Below are positions 12,080 through 23,175 of a stretch of DNA of 64,000 nucleotides, one piece after another. This DNA comes from Ursus arctos (taxonomy: Eukaryota > Chordata > Mammalia > Carnivora > Ursidae), in assembly GCF_023065955.2 (NCBI RefSeq), contig NW_026622797.1:53069689-53133688 (forward strand), in the 5' to 3' direction. The position numbers and the translations under genes were made by a program. The notes below the pieces were generated by a model. It made no database searches. It was not told the origin of the DNA and saw only the letters and a program-made list of their open reading frames with translations. Every line of letters starts with the position of its first letter. The first letter of the stretch is position 1.

Positions 12080-12094
12080 AAGAACTCATGAGTA

Positions 12095-13530
12095 CGTGGT
12101 GACATCAAGTACTGTTAGAACCACATCTTATTTTCAGTCTAAAATTCCACAATGATATATGTCCTTACAATATAAAGACATGAAATAGGAATGTGCATGA
12201 GTAGGAAAGATATTTAGAAACAGGAATGAGTGTTGGTGTGGGATGGAAGCTGAGCTTGAAGTTTAGTTGAAGCAATGCAGTGATAGAATATGGGGGTGTA
12301 AACGGGGTGCAAGGGATGAGGCCTACATAGCAACCATTTGTTCCTCGCCTGCCCCTGGGCACTGTGTGCCTATTTCTTGAGCCAGCAGTAAGTCTATATC
12401 ACACAGAATCTTTTTGTAGGCTCCTGCCGCCAGTAACCTCTATCTGAGACACACACAAATGAGATCCACACTCCATTCCTCCGTATGGACTTCATTGTTC
12501 AGCAGATAGTTTTCCCTTTGAAAGACGCTTATAGGAGCCAAAAGTTTCTGGATTTGCAGTCTCTGGAACCACATTGAAACTCTGTCAGATTAATACAGTT
12601 GTAGTTTGTGGTAGGTAATTAAAGAAATGGGAAATTTTCTGACTTTATCTGTGTAACATCTCTGTGCTGCATCTCAAAAAACCACCCTCCGTTTTCCCAG
12701 CTCAGTGACAGTAATAATGATTTGAATTTAAAACTAAAATTGGATAATTTGGGGGTTGGAGAATAGAGGAAATTATGGATCGAATCAAAGAGTTATAGTC
12801 CTCAGAGGAAGCTGCAGGTGGGTAAAACAATTCATTTGAGTTTGGTTTTGAGGATTAAAAGGGGGAAATTCTTTTTCAGAGGCACTGAAAAATGTAAGCA
12901 GTATGTGATTCAAAGATGTCCACCATATGGATTTGAATGGATCAGCTTTCAGAGAACAGTGACATCAGAGAGCAATTCTCAACTTCTGAAGCCCTGTGAG
13001 CCCAGGAAGCAGGGGGAGCTTAAAATGCCCTGAAATTAATTTTCCTGCTTTTATGATTTTAGCCAGTGTTTTCATTTTAGTATTGATACCCAGAAGCAGT
13101 TTCTCAAAGGACTCATTTTTTTTAAATCGCATCAAATAAGCAAATGACACTATTCATTTACTTGAATAAGTAGAATACACATTTCAAAAATTGCTGAATT
13201 GTGTCAAGTTCAAATGACCAAGATCAAATTTACATACATTCAAGGCAACTAGGGGATTTACTCAAAATTATTATAACTTTGAAATGTGCATTTAAATAAG
13301 CTGCAGAAGGAAACAGTGGTAAGCACGAGAATTAAAAGTATGTAAATGTTTTGCTTTGTTTCCATTTTTGTCCCTTAATTTATTTGAGCTTTTGATAATT
13401 CTTTGTTTGACTCCGTTTATCCATTTTTAGTTTTTATTATAAAATTCATAAGCTCTCTCCATATTCAGTATAATACCACAACAAGGCAAAGTTCAATGAA
13501 TATTTACATGTGAATTTCAATCCCAGTCCC
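12095..13530. other. Unique noncoding stretch
   Basis: AT-rich in the second half. No gene or assignable repeat. Confidence 0.45.
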
Positions 13531-13534
13531 AGCA

Positions 13535-13690
13535 GGAAATTTTTACATTATCTAATCCATTCATCTCAGTTGTCAAGAAGAAACCTCAGGCATGAAAAGA
13601 GAAAGAACATTTCTCAGTGACAACAAAGTTATTTAGTGGCAGAGATAAACCTCAGCTACGACCCCTGGGTCCTCTATTCTAGCAACTTCT
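13535..13690 (+). repeat. MIR-like fragment
   Basis: 'gaagaaacctcaggcatgaaaagag', 'caaagttatttagtggcagagataaacctcagc' and 'gacccctgggtcctctattc' follow the second half of MIR in sense orientation, at high divergence. Confidence 0.5.
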
Positions 13691-15011
13691 CCCACCTCTC
13701 CTCTTTTTCCAGAAGATTATCTTCCCAGGATGTCTGGAACCTTCTAGGTCTTCTTTCCAGCCAGGATCTGATCAAGTGGACAGAGATTGAAGTTGAAGAA
13801 TAGGAAGGGATCATGGTCACTAGTGAGGTGTGGGATTTATCACAAATCAAAGCCAAATTCAGATGAGTTTTGTTTGAATTGTGAATTGTTTCTCAATTAT
13901 TCACATTCCTCCTTCTTTTCATTAAAACAGAATGTGGAAAGTAAAACGGACCTAGGTCTAGATTTTCAGAATGGACTGTGGGACCATCTAGTTGCTTCTC
14001 CATCACATTTACAGATATTATGGGCCTTTATTTGGCCCAAGTTCTGCCCGAAAAAGGTTTTTAATTTGGGGGTCAATTTCCTTCACATACAATATCATGA
14101 TTCATCTCCAATTATGTGCATAAAAGTGGAAATTGTGGAGATACAAAGATGTATGGCATGGTCTCTGCACTCGTAAAGCTTATAGTGGTAGAAATTTTAA
14201 GTTAAAAAACTGTAACTTTTCAACTTAAAAAACATTCCTAGCCTGCCAGTTAGTAATGGTTGCGTGTTCTTTTTGCATTTACTGGAAGGAGAAATCCTAA
14301 TAGTTTAGTGGGAAAGGGCATCATTGGGGTTTTCCGCTGGCATTCTGGAAGGAAGCATGCACTATTTCAGACAATACAATAACGTTCTTCCAGCAAGAAG
14401 GAACTAGTTCAGTGCCTAAAAGTGGTTCAAAGCAAAAGTTCCTGAGAGAAAGTAGTTCAGGCGAGACTTAAATGGAATCCTAAGGGACTAGCTTCCCTGG
14501 TTGTTTCATAACGCTGGAAGAAAAGGAAAACAAAAGCTTTTCCCCTCCCACTATTCTCTGGACTTCCATTGGCGGGATGCCTGTGACTGACAGCTGAAGG
14601 CGGCAATGCTTCAAAGGCTCTACTTCGTTTCTCCTATTTTGGCGGGATCTGCCTCTAGGATCCCTCTAGCTATACTGAAATTTTTACTTATGAACACAAA
14701 ATTCTAACTTTCACAATGGTCAATGAAACTTTTTATTCATGAATATGATATGTTAATTTATGAACATGTAATAACAGCAGGTCCCTGCAAATGCCTGCAG
14801 ACATTCGTTGCTAGTGTCCCACCCTCCTCCAACCAACGCCTGCCCTCTCCCTCCCCCCAAGGTACCTGTCCCCACTCCTCTGGGAAACTTGATTCTTTGG
14901 CCTCTCTCATTCAAGTCAGGCCAACAGGAGCCCATTCCCCTCAGGAATTAGCAACCACCAGTCATACTTAGATTGAGCAGAATCAATTTTTCAGCCAGCT
15001 CAGTTTATTAT
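13691..15011. other. Unique noncoding stretch
   Basis: Contains a faint L2-like patch near 14105-14180. The 129-codon frame at 13787-14176 shows no domain. Confidence 0.4.
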
Positions 15012-15023
15012 AAAAGCAATGGA

Positions 15024-15225
15024 GGGGCGCCTGGGTGGCACAGCGGTTAAGCGTCTGCCTTCGGCTCAGGGCGTGATCCCGGCATTATGGGATCGAGCCC
15101 CACATCAGGCTCCTCTGCTATGAGCCTGCTTCTTCCTCTCCCACTCCCCCTGCTTGTGTTCCCTCTCTCACTGGCTGTCTCTACCTCTGTCGAATAAATA
15201 AATAAAATCTTTAAAAAAAAAAAAA
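15024..15225 (+). mobile_element. Young Can-SINE with 12-bp target duplication
   Basis: Full-length bear-type SINE ('gggcgcctgggtggcacagc' head, 'ggcattatgggatcgagccc', 'tatgagcctgcttcttcctc') with a 19-base A-tail. It is flanked by 'aaaagcaatgga' at 15012-15023 and 15226-15237. Confidence 0.97.
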
Positions 15226-15237
15226 AAAAGCAATGGA

Positions 15238-17150
15238 AGCAATGGGTGCAGGACCTGTACAGGTAGGTGAGAATTGCTATTGCATTTGTTGACATAGAGA
15301 CATAGTCATGAAAATTAAGGCCACAATTGAGGACATTCAAGAATAGAGTGGCTTTAAAGAAAGCAAAGTGTTTCAATATATATGTTGAGCTCTGTGGGAA
15401 CTCTGTGCGAAGTTGAAGTTACTGTAGCCCTAGAGTTTTCGTTGGGTATAGGTTAACTGTAGTTATTTTAAAATAAAAGGATTCGTTGGAATGCTTTGGT
15501 TCCCTTCCTCATGATGATGTAGCAAGGTTGTCTCTTTTGGAAAGAAAAGTTTAGATCTGTGCCCCTAACAAAGCCTTTCTTTCACGCATGTAAGATATAA
15601 ACAGCACCATCGACGGACAGTGTCGAGGAGAGCGGGTCTTACCATGGTTTTCTGAGTTTGAAGTGTCGTTTTTGCTCTGTTCTTTGGTCACGATGAGTGG
15701 AGGTGGGGCTTTCCTGGAAGCTCTGTTGTGGCGAACTGGCCCAGACCTGGCCTTCCCCACTCAGACCATGTGAGCAGACCCACGACCTCACCATCACCCT
15801 GCCTCGGGACAGCAACTGAAAGCACGGTCCATGTCACAATAGTTCTATTTAAATCCTGCCGGGAGAAACCCGTCCTGAGAGTAACGGTTGGTGGAGTCAG
15901 TGGCAGACTTGTGCGTGTCTTTCCTTTCCTTTGCAGGGTTGATCCCTCATGTTTAAAGTAGGAGACTCTCAAAGTCAGGAAACTAGTCAGACGTCCAAAC
16001 TATGCAGTGACGCTGAGGGCCCTGTGAACCGGAAACAGACATTTACAGTATCCCTTTCCAACGCAATTGGTTCCAAATATCTACCTCTGATGCTAAGGGG
16101 AGTGGGCTCTTGGCCCAAAGTCTAACCTGGGCAGAGGCAACGTACAGTTCACCAAGGTCACTTTTATTTTTCGTTTTTACTGTTTAGAGAGTTGGGTGTA
16201 TAATGTTGGCACTTTTACAAGAGGCTGGTAAAGGGAGAGGAAAGAGGAAAAAGTAAGACTGTTTTGAATTCATCAAACTGCTGCTGATCTCAGAATAATA
16301 AACACAAGTCTGTTTCCTTGATTATTTTATAAATAACAAATATTTGGGTAAGGAATTTGATAAGTGCCCTGACCATAGAAATTATTTACCAAAACGAGGG
16401 TCAGTAAAAAACAAACAAACAAACAAACAAACAGCGATCGCCACAAAACCCTTGAGCGTGTCTGTGAGATTCTTCGGTCTGGTTCCCAAGGTCCTTAGTC
16501 ATCATTTCCCTCATCTTTTGAACTTGATCAAAGCAACACGAGGGCCTCTGAGGGGAAAGATTGGTTCCATTATGCAAAAGGCAATAAGGTAGTGCCCTTC
16601 CCAGCAGTTAATCGACAGGAATGTTGTAAAATACCGTGTGGTTTTCAAATACCAAGGCGGAAGTTTTCTGGTTTATAGCCTCCCTAAGTCATCCTGACTG
16701 GTGTCCTGGCTTTCTCAGGCATTGCTGCCTGATTCCATGCTAAACCAAACTGGAGAGGCTGGGGACCTGCTGGCCCAGGTAGACCAGCCCCCTGCCCGGC
16801 GCTTCTCTACAGTGGCCCTCAGAGCCGCCAAACCTGGGCTTCTCCCCCAGACCCCGGCCAGAGGTCTGGAATTTCCACAGCGCTGAGTTACTGTAAGAGC
16901 CTCCCAACTTAAGTCACTGACCCAAACACGCAGCAAATTGCATTTAAATGAGCAACGCAGGCCCTGAGGAAAATAAGAGGGAGAATATAAACTGTGGTCA
17001 CTGCATTCTTCTGATATTTGAAAATTAAAATGGAAATATTTTGTCCATTTGGGTTTCTGGGAAATTTAGGGTGGGAAAATTCTTGTCTTGTAAGTAGGGT
17101 ATCACTTTTTAAATTGAATGATTACCCAGGGAAGAGTAATGAAATTATAC
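15238..17150. other. Unique noncoding stretch with an AAAC microsatellite
   Basis: Mostly unique. A perfect (AAAC)n array lies at 16406-16433. The 15560-15900 part is somewhat richer in CpG but has no coding pattern. Confidence 0.4.
16406..16433. repeat. (AAAC)n microsatellite
   Basis: About six perfect AAAC units directly follow a short A-run. Confidence 0.9.
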
Positions 17151-17225
17151 TCTATTTGTTTATTTGTTCAACAAATATTTTTTTGAGCAACTCTCATGGC
17201 CAAGGCCCAGACAGGTTCTGAAGAG
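17150..17225 (-). repeat. L2-like 3' end fragment
   Basis: 'tatttgttcaacaaatatttttttgagc' followed by 'gcccagacaggttctg' is the antisense L2 terminal pattern. Confidence 0.45.
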
Positions 17226-17561
17226 ATGACCTTGAACAGGAAGGGTCCAGTTCAGTGGGCTGATCAAAAATGGAAAACACATACCACTGGCATGATGGTT
17301 CTCTTAAGATGAAGAACCTCCTTACTATGCGTAAAGGGAAACACAATTGAACCATCCACCTCCCAGGAATCTCCCATTTCTTAGAATAGTTTTTCCAATT
17401 AGAACCTCAAGAAGTTACAGGCCATCAAAGCCCACATCCTGACGACCGTGCTCTGCCTGGTGATTCCAGAGCCCTTGAGTCCCTGGAGACCAGCTCAGTG
17501 CTGTTTGTAGGTGGGAGGGGATATTCTCTCTGCTTCAGAAGCATAAAATTCCTTGTGAAGT

Positions 17562-17723
17562 GGGGCGCCTGGGTGGCTCAGTCGGTTAAGTGTCTGACTC
17601 TTGGTTTTGGCTTAGGTCATGATCTCAGGGTTGTGGGACCCAGCCCCGCATCGGGCTCCATGCTCAGCTTAGAGTCCGCTCGAGATTCTCTCCCTCTGCC
17701 CCTCCCCCCCCCTTGCACTCTCT
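17562..17723 (+). mobile_element. Can-SINE lacking its A-tail
   Basis: Head 'tggggcgcctgggtggctca' and body through 'gcatcgggctccatgctcagc' and the CT-rich part are present. The element then stops at 'ttgcactctctataagatg' with no AAATAA tail. It has been truncated at the 3' side by deletion or recombination. Confidence 0.88.
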
Positions 17724-18329
17724 ATAAGATGACTCCAGCCATGAGAGGGAGTCGTGCAGCAGGGATCCCATAGTCCTTCAAGACAGGATTAGATGGTTTG
17801 GGTTTCTGAATGCCTCCTTAATCAAGCTGATGAAGCTGGCCCCTAATCTAAATCAGGAAAATACCTGCTTTTAACCACATTTATCTCAGGGTCTTTGAGT
17901 TACTTGATATATCCTTAATCCAAATCACAGATTGTTCTAGAAGACTGAAGGAATCAAAATAGCTTAAACGAGGTGCTAAAAGGCAGAAGACTCTATTTGT
18001 CCAGTTTATAACAAGCCAAAGAGGAACAGGAGTGCCCGGCAGCTCAGAAAAGGGCAGGAAGTGACAGATGGGATATAAATGGAATGGAAGAGGTTCCCAG
18101 GGAACAGTCTTGTTTTCATAATGGCGTCTTTTCACATGATAGTTACATGTTACACACGAATTTTTGCCCAAGGAAATGGGTTGGATTTAGAAAACGCTTT
18201 TCTTTTGAATAGCTCAAAGAAAACTATTGCATCGAAGACTAGTTATGTTGGAGACTCTTTCCATGTGAGCCTGACATCGTGCTAACTAATAGAATGGAGG
18301 TCAGAACAGCTTTTAAACTTTGTAAGACC
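17724..18329. other. Unique noncoding stretch
   Basis: No gene or repeat recognised. Confidence 0.4.
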
Positions 18330-18334
18330 ATGTT

Positions 18335-18530
18335 ATCCTTATACAATCTCTTCCATTTGAGCACTTATTCTCCCAGTACTTCTGCAAGGGTGTAGATAAT
18401 TTATGGCTTATTTTATGGGTAGAGAAACTGAAATGGCTAACCATTAACAGGTTGTGTTTTCTCAAAGTTACCCAGTAGGTAATTAGTAGATTTAAGAAAA
18501 CAATCCATGACTGCAAATTCCCAGTTTCTT
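18335..18530 (+). repeat. MIR-like fragment
   Basis: 'ttattttatgggtagagaaactgaaatggctaacc' and 'gttacccagtaggtaattagtagattt' follow the MIR sense order with high divergence. Confidence 0.5.
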
Positions 18531-18656
18531 GGCCTTTCCTCCTTAGACCTTTATACCTTAGATCCTAAATGCAACGCCATAAGAATGTAAGAAACGCTGC
18601 ATTAAGGACCCCAGTAGATTATTGCCTTATTACTGTCACAGGACATTTTGATGGGG

Positions 18657-18682
18657 AGCTTGATAGTTAAGCTTGATAGTTA
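18657..18682. repeat. 13-bp perfect tandem duplication
   Basis: 'agcttgatagtta' is present twice back to back (18657-18669, 18670-18682). It is probably a replication-slippage event. Confidence 0.9.
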
Positions 18683-19384
18683 CTGTCTGTGATTTTCTTT
18701 CAAATTTAGTACTGCTCTTAAAGGGAGTCCTTAAAAGCAGGACTCTTGACCTGGTGCCTTAGACAGTAGCACATACCACAAAAACATATTTCTTTAGCAT
18801 CGTATGGGTGCTCCGTGCTGGTACAACACAGCCAATATGCCTACCTGATGATTAGCACTGGTCCCAGGCCGCACGGAAACATTGTTGCACGTCTCTTGCT
18901 CTGTGTCCCTCAGGAAGAAAGAACTGACCAAGTGCCATCCAGGCTTGTGGGCTGTGCCACAGCCGACATCAAAGACGGGCACAGCTTTGGAATGTGGAAG
19001 GTGTAGTTAGCAGAAGCACTTAGGTATTAAAAAAGACAAAGACAAATTAATTAATTTGTCAAGTCCTTCCTTTCAGATTGCAAAATCAAGTATCACTTCC
19101 TGGTAGTGCTGCACTGCCATTTTCTTCCTCCTCTTTGGGTTCCAGTTGGTGGTCGCAGAGATACTCAGGAGTTAGCGTGGGGTTCACCGTAGCTGCAGAT
19201 GGTGGCTGAGAAACATTTTACAATACGAGACACTTTGGTATTTTTCTAATATTGTACATCTAGAGGGCTCAATGAATCATAATATGGATTCTTTACTTGA
19301 ACATGAATATTAAAGCACATATAATACAGACCTCGAGTCATACAGTAGACCCCCTAAATACTATATGTAGACCTGCTCACAGGT

Positions 19385-19500
19385 TATTATGACCTGACCG
19401 TGTAGCCTTGGGCAGGTCATAAACTCTGAGTTTTTGTTTCCCCATTTGTAAAAGAAAAATGTTGGACTAGATGCTCTCTAAAGTCTCTTTCAACTCTAAA
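19385..19500 (-). repeat. MIR-family fragment, minus strand
   Basis: 'tgtagccttgggcaggtcataaactctgag', 'gtttccccatttgtaaaag' and 'ttggactagatgctctctaaag' are the antisense MIR/MIR3 order. Confidence 0.65.
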
Positions 19501-19659
19501 AATTATTTTTAATAATTATTCTACCTATTTATAAATATATATGCTTCTAACAAAACTTCAACAGCCTTTAAAAAACCTACTATAAACTTTATATGACCTG
19601 CTATAACCCTTGCAAACCTTGTATAAAAATCTAAGCCCTTCTTCTTGCTCACTTTGCCT

Positions 19660-20420
19660 TTCCAGCCTCATTCATTCATTCATCCGTCAGGCATTTATAG
19701 GGTACCAAATATAGGACAGATAAGGTGCTATACTTTGAGTAAGAACACAGCAATGACTAAGTCACAGTTGATGTGTTCAAGCATCTCAGGGGCCAGAAGA
19801 CACATAATGGGACTAGGAGGCTGCAGTCAGGTCATACAGTGAGGGCTGGGCATCTAGAAGGAGACAGCTCACAGAGCGGTGGGTCCCCTCTCTGCCCTGA
19901 GGGACGGTGGGCCAGAGAAGGATCTTCGGAGGTGGTAGGGTGTGAGTTGAATCTTAATGAATGAACAGTCACGCCAGCCCGGAGAATGGGGAGAACACCT
20001 TAGGTAGAGAGGACAGCCCAAGAAGGCACAGGGGCGAGAGGCAACATGGAGCATGAGGAGGGTAAACGTGTTGGCAGAGTGTCCTGTGTGGGGCATGGCC
20101 ACGTGGGGCAGGGCCTGCAGCAGCAGGTGCTAGGAGTCGTAGATGGACTTTATTCTGTAGGTGACAGAAAAATCTCAAAAGATTAGAAGTAGGGGAATGA
20201 CATAATAGATTAAGGTGTTAGATGGATCACATTTTGACAGTGGTCTGGAGGAGCCAGAATTAGTGGAGGCCAGATTAAAATCAGAGGAACAAGTTGGGGG
20301 CTGCAGGCATAATCCAGGTGAGACATTCTCAAGGCTCGGGTGGGACAATGATGGTACAAATGGACAAGTGGGGGGCAGGACTGAAGTCATATTTTGGAGA
20401 AGGACGTGGATCTATTTAGA
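19660..20420 (-). mobile_element. L2 (LINE2) fragment including RT-domain remnant, minus strand
   Basis: The left end has the L2 terminus in antisense ('cattcattcattcatccg', 'gcatttatagggtacc'). Further right, 'gactttattctgtaggtgacag', 'agtaggggaatgacataatag' and 'gcataatccaggtgagacattc' are the antisense of the L2/CR1 reverse transcriptase C-terminal region. The left-to-right order fits one minus-strand insertion of about 760 bp. All frames are degraded. Confidence 0.65.
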
Positions 20421-21889
20421 TAACAACCAAGTTCAGAGTGTCCATGCCTACATCGGTCCATTTGATTCTCCCAACGTGAACAGCAGGAGGAAAACGTTAC
20501 CTGCTCCATGTGCTCAGATTTGCGTCTTTAAGGTTGTACTTGCCACTTATTTCATGTTAGGGAAGCTGAAAGAGGGACATGGACTCCCCGTGCTCCAAGA
20601 GGCTCATGCATTGATCAGCAGCAGCTTTTGGAAGCTGTGAGCAAAATATTTCCAGTCTCGCTCGGTCATCCCTCATGCATGCTAACAGCGCTTTTGGGGG
20701 GGGGGGGGGAGTTAGTGCCATGGACCAGGACTCATGCCATTCACCGCATAGGTTTCCAGTTTTCAACAGAGAGAGCCGGTTCACAGCCAGGGACAGCAAG
20801 CAGTCACTTCCACTTAGACATCTGCAGCTCTCTGTGCGAATGAGTCAGAAGCAGAAGGTTGGTTTTTCCTTATGAAAGGCAGATGCCTTTAAAATTCAGG
20901 GGGCAAATTCAGAGGACAGCAAATGGGGTGAGATTGCCCCAAATTCCCTGGAAACCCCTGAAGGCAGTTGTTAAGATTTGACCAACCCAGGGACCCGGCA
21001 GTTGCTCTGGGGAAGCTCCAGAGGGGAGTAAGGCTCTGGCCCCAGCTAGAGCTCTGCAGTCCGAACGGCATTTACAGGGCTCCGTGATTTACACAGATTT
21101 ATATAAGATTGAAGGCACTTTATGAAATCTGCTCCTACAATTACATTTCCTAAGACTTACTAGGGATTAGAGTGTCACTATTCTCAAACACTCTGCCACA
21201 TAGTTTTCTGTAAACAGTTTATACACAAATAAAGGAGGGGGAATGATCAGTTGCCAGTTTATGTGAGCTTCTCCATACAGAGGCTCACTAAGGCCCAATT
21301 CCTTCTGATTTATGTACCAACTGTCTTAGCCAGCTGCGCAACAGTCCTCCTGACTCCTTACCACGTTTAGAACGTTTTAAAAGTAAGCCCTAATAAAAGG
21401 CTTCCTCTCTATTATCCCTGGCCTTCGGGATGAGGAAAATTCCCCACAGAAATTGTGCACATTTTGCGAAAGCCATAAATTCTAGCGGTGACATTTTAAT
21501 GTCCCAAAGTCAGTGCATAATAAATGTCTCCTGTTATAAGTTAGAGCCTTTCTGGGATGTGTTGACCTTTGAAGTCTCTCCAAGAGATAAGTTTCTCTCT
21601 TATTCAAGGCTACCATACATTGGTTTTAATTTCTATTAACCATAAAATTATGATTAAAATTCTTCTGAAATAGAGGAATTATTTGGCTTTTTAAAAAAAA
21701 TATACATATACCCTGATGCTCAACTTTGGTGACAAGAATCACTTTATTTTCCCAGCACTGAAGAATTAAAAACCAAAATCACATTTGGGGAGGGGGCATA
21801 TTGTAGAGTGAATATGCTGGAGAAATTGGAATGTGCGTAAGAGTTCAAATACACACATTATTTAATATTGTTACGTGGCTATTTCAGCC
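20421..21889. other. Unique noncoding stretch with a G14 run
   Basis: An uninterrupted run of 14 G lies at 20696-20709. Nothing else is assignable. Confidence 0.45.
20696..20709 (+). repeat. Poly(G) tract, 14 bases
   Basis: Homopolymer directly following 'gcgctttt'. It is prone to length variation and to sequencing error. Confidence 0.95.
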
Positions 21890-21918
21890 TACACACACAC
21901 ACACACACACACACACAC
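21890..21918. repeat. (CA)n microsatellite
   Basis: About 14 perfect CA units between 'cagcct' and 'cgaatag'. Confidence 0.95.
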
Positions 21919-22860
21919 GAATAGTTTTGAAATTTACTAAAACAATATCCACTAAGGATTTTTTACAATTCTTTATTAATAATCTTACTGTTTATTCAGA
22001 ATCCACTTCCTGCTATCGAAGTTGGATTTTCTGCTCCCAAAAGTATTGGGTGTGTTTTACAGATTGCTGGACATGAGGGAAAACCAGAGCATAGTCAAGA
22101 TCTGCCGGCCTCGTTGGCCTCTTTATTTGCTACATACACTGCGTTACTGACTGAAGCACCAAATGGTTCCTCCACCCAGAAACGGGTCTCGCGGCAGCCT
22201 GGAGCCTGTAAGGGAAGCCCACATGCAGATCCTGCCTTGGAGTCCATCGAAGAAAATTCCTGTGGGATCTGTTGAGCATTTGGGGCTAAGGGATAGTTTT
22301 TCTCTCAGACGTTTTTCTGACTGGAGCAGAAGAGCCTCAGGGCTTCCATGTATGGAACATGTGTCGACAACGTGCCAGGCAAAGTCCATAAGCAGCGAGC
22401 CAGACAGACGTGGTCTCTTCCCTCTGGAAGTGAGCTCTTGTATCTTCAAGTGAAACACCATTTGGTACAACTGAGAGGAAGTTCTAGTACTAAATTTAAA
22501 AATGGAGATGCAGAACTTTGTAGTGTAATTCCATTGACGTGAAAACAAACACACAGGAGTAAACAAGTTCATATGCGTACACTTGTGTATGCTTTAAAAA
22601 CATTACAAAGACCAGAGTAATGCTGTGGAATGGAGGAGAGAAGGGAGGCATTTTTATTTTCAGTGTCTCTCTCTCTATTCTTGGCTTTTATTCTGTGAAC
22701 AATAATTTTAAAGAAATTTAGTCTTAGAAACCACACACGTTATCAAAGTATATTTTTATAAACGAATATGGAAAGGTATATTGTTGAATGGAATAAAAAG
22801 CAATTTATAAGCAGCAAGGAAGATTCCATTCTTGTAGAAACTAGAGATAAATAGTTAATA
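21919..22860. other. Unique noncoding stretch
   Basis: The opposed frames at 22144-22572 and 22163-22453 overlap in antisense and neither shows a recognisable domain. Confidence 0.4.
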
Positions 22861-22863
22861 GAT

Positions 22864-22903
<40 letters not shown>
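22864..22903. repeat. (GATA)n microsatellite
   Basis: About ten near-perfect GATA/ATAG units. The spacing is uniform with no spacers, so it is not a CRISPR-like array. Confidence 0.95.
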
Positions 22904-22905
<2 letters not shown>

Positions 22906-22944
22906 CGGAGGGTAGACAACTGAGGATATAAAACAAATTGGTAC

Positions 22945-23158
22945 AGGGGCGCCTGGGTGGCACAGCGGTTAAGCGTCTGCCTTCGGCTCAGGGCGTGATC
23001 CTGGCGTTATGGGATCGAGCCCCACATCAGGCTCCTCCGCTATGAGCCTGCTTCTTTCTCTCCCGCTCCCCCTGCTTGTGTTCCCTCTCTCGCTGGCTGT
23101 CTCTATCTCTGTTGAATAAATAAATAAAATCTTTAAAAAAAAAATTAAAAATTAAAAA
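22945..23158 (+). mobile_element. Young Can-SINE with 17-bp target duplication
   Basis: Full-length bear-type SINE ('cacagcggttaagcgtctgc', 'ggcgttatgggatcgagccc') with an A-rich tail broken by T residues. It is flanked by perfect copies of 'ataaaacaaattggtac' at 22928-22944 and 23159-23175. Confidence 0.98.
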
Positions 23159-23175
23159 ATAAAACAAATTGGTAC

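Noticed and set aside
15024..15100. tRNA gene, because of tRNA-like A/B-box sequence
   Set aside because: This is the tRNA-derived head of a Can-SINE, followed by a SINE body and tail, without a tRNA cloverleaf.
20215..20640. 141-codon open frame on the plus strand
   Set aside because: Most of it overlaps antisense L2 sequence, so it is not an independent gene.
22864..22903. CRISPR-like array
   Set aside because: Uniform four-base units with no spacers in a mammalian genome; a GATA microsatellite.
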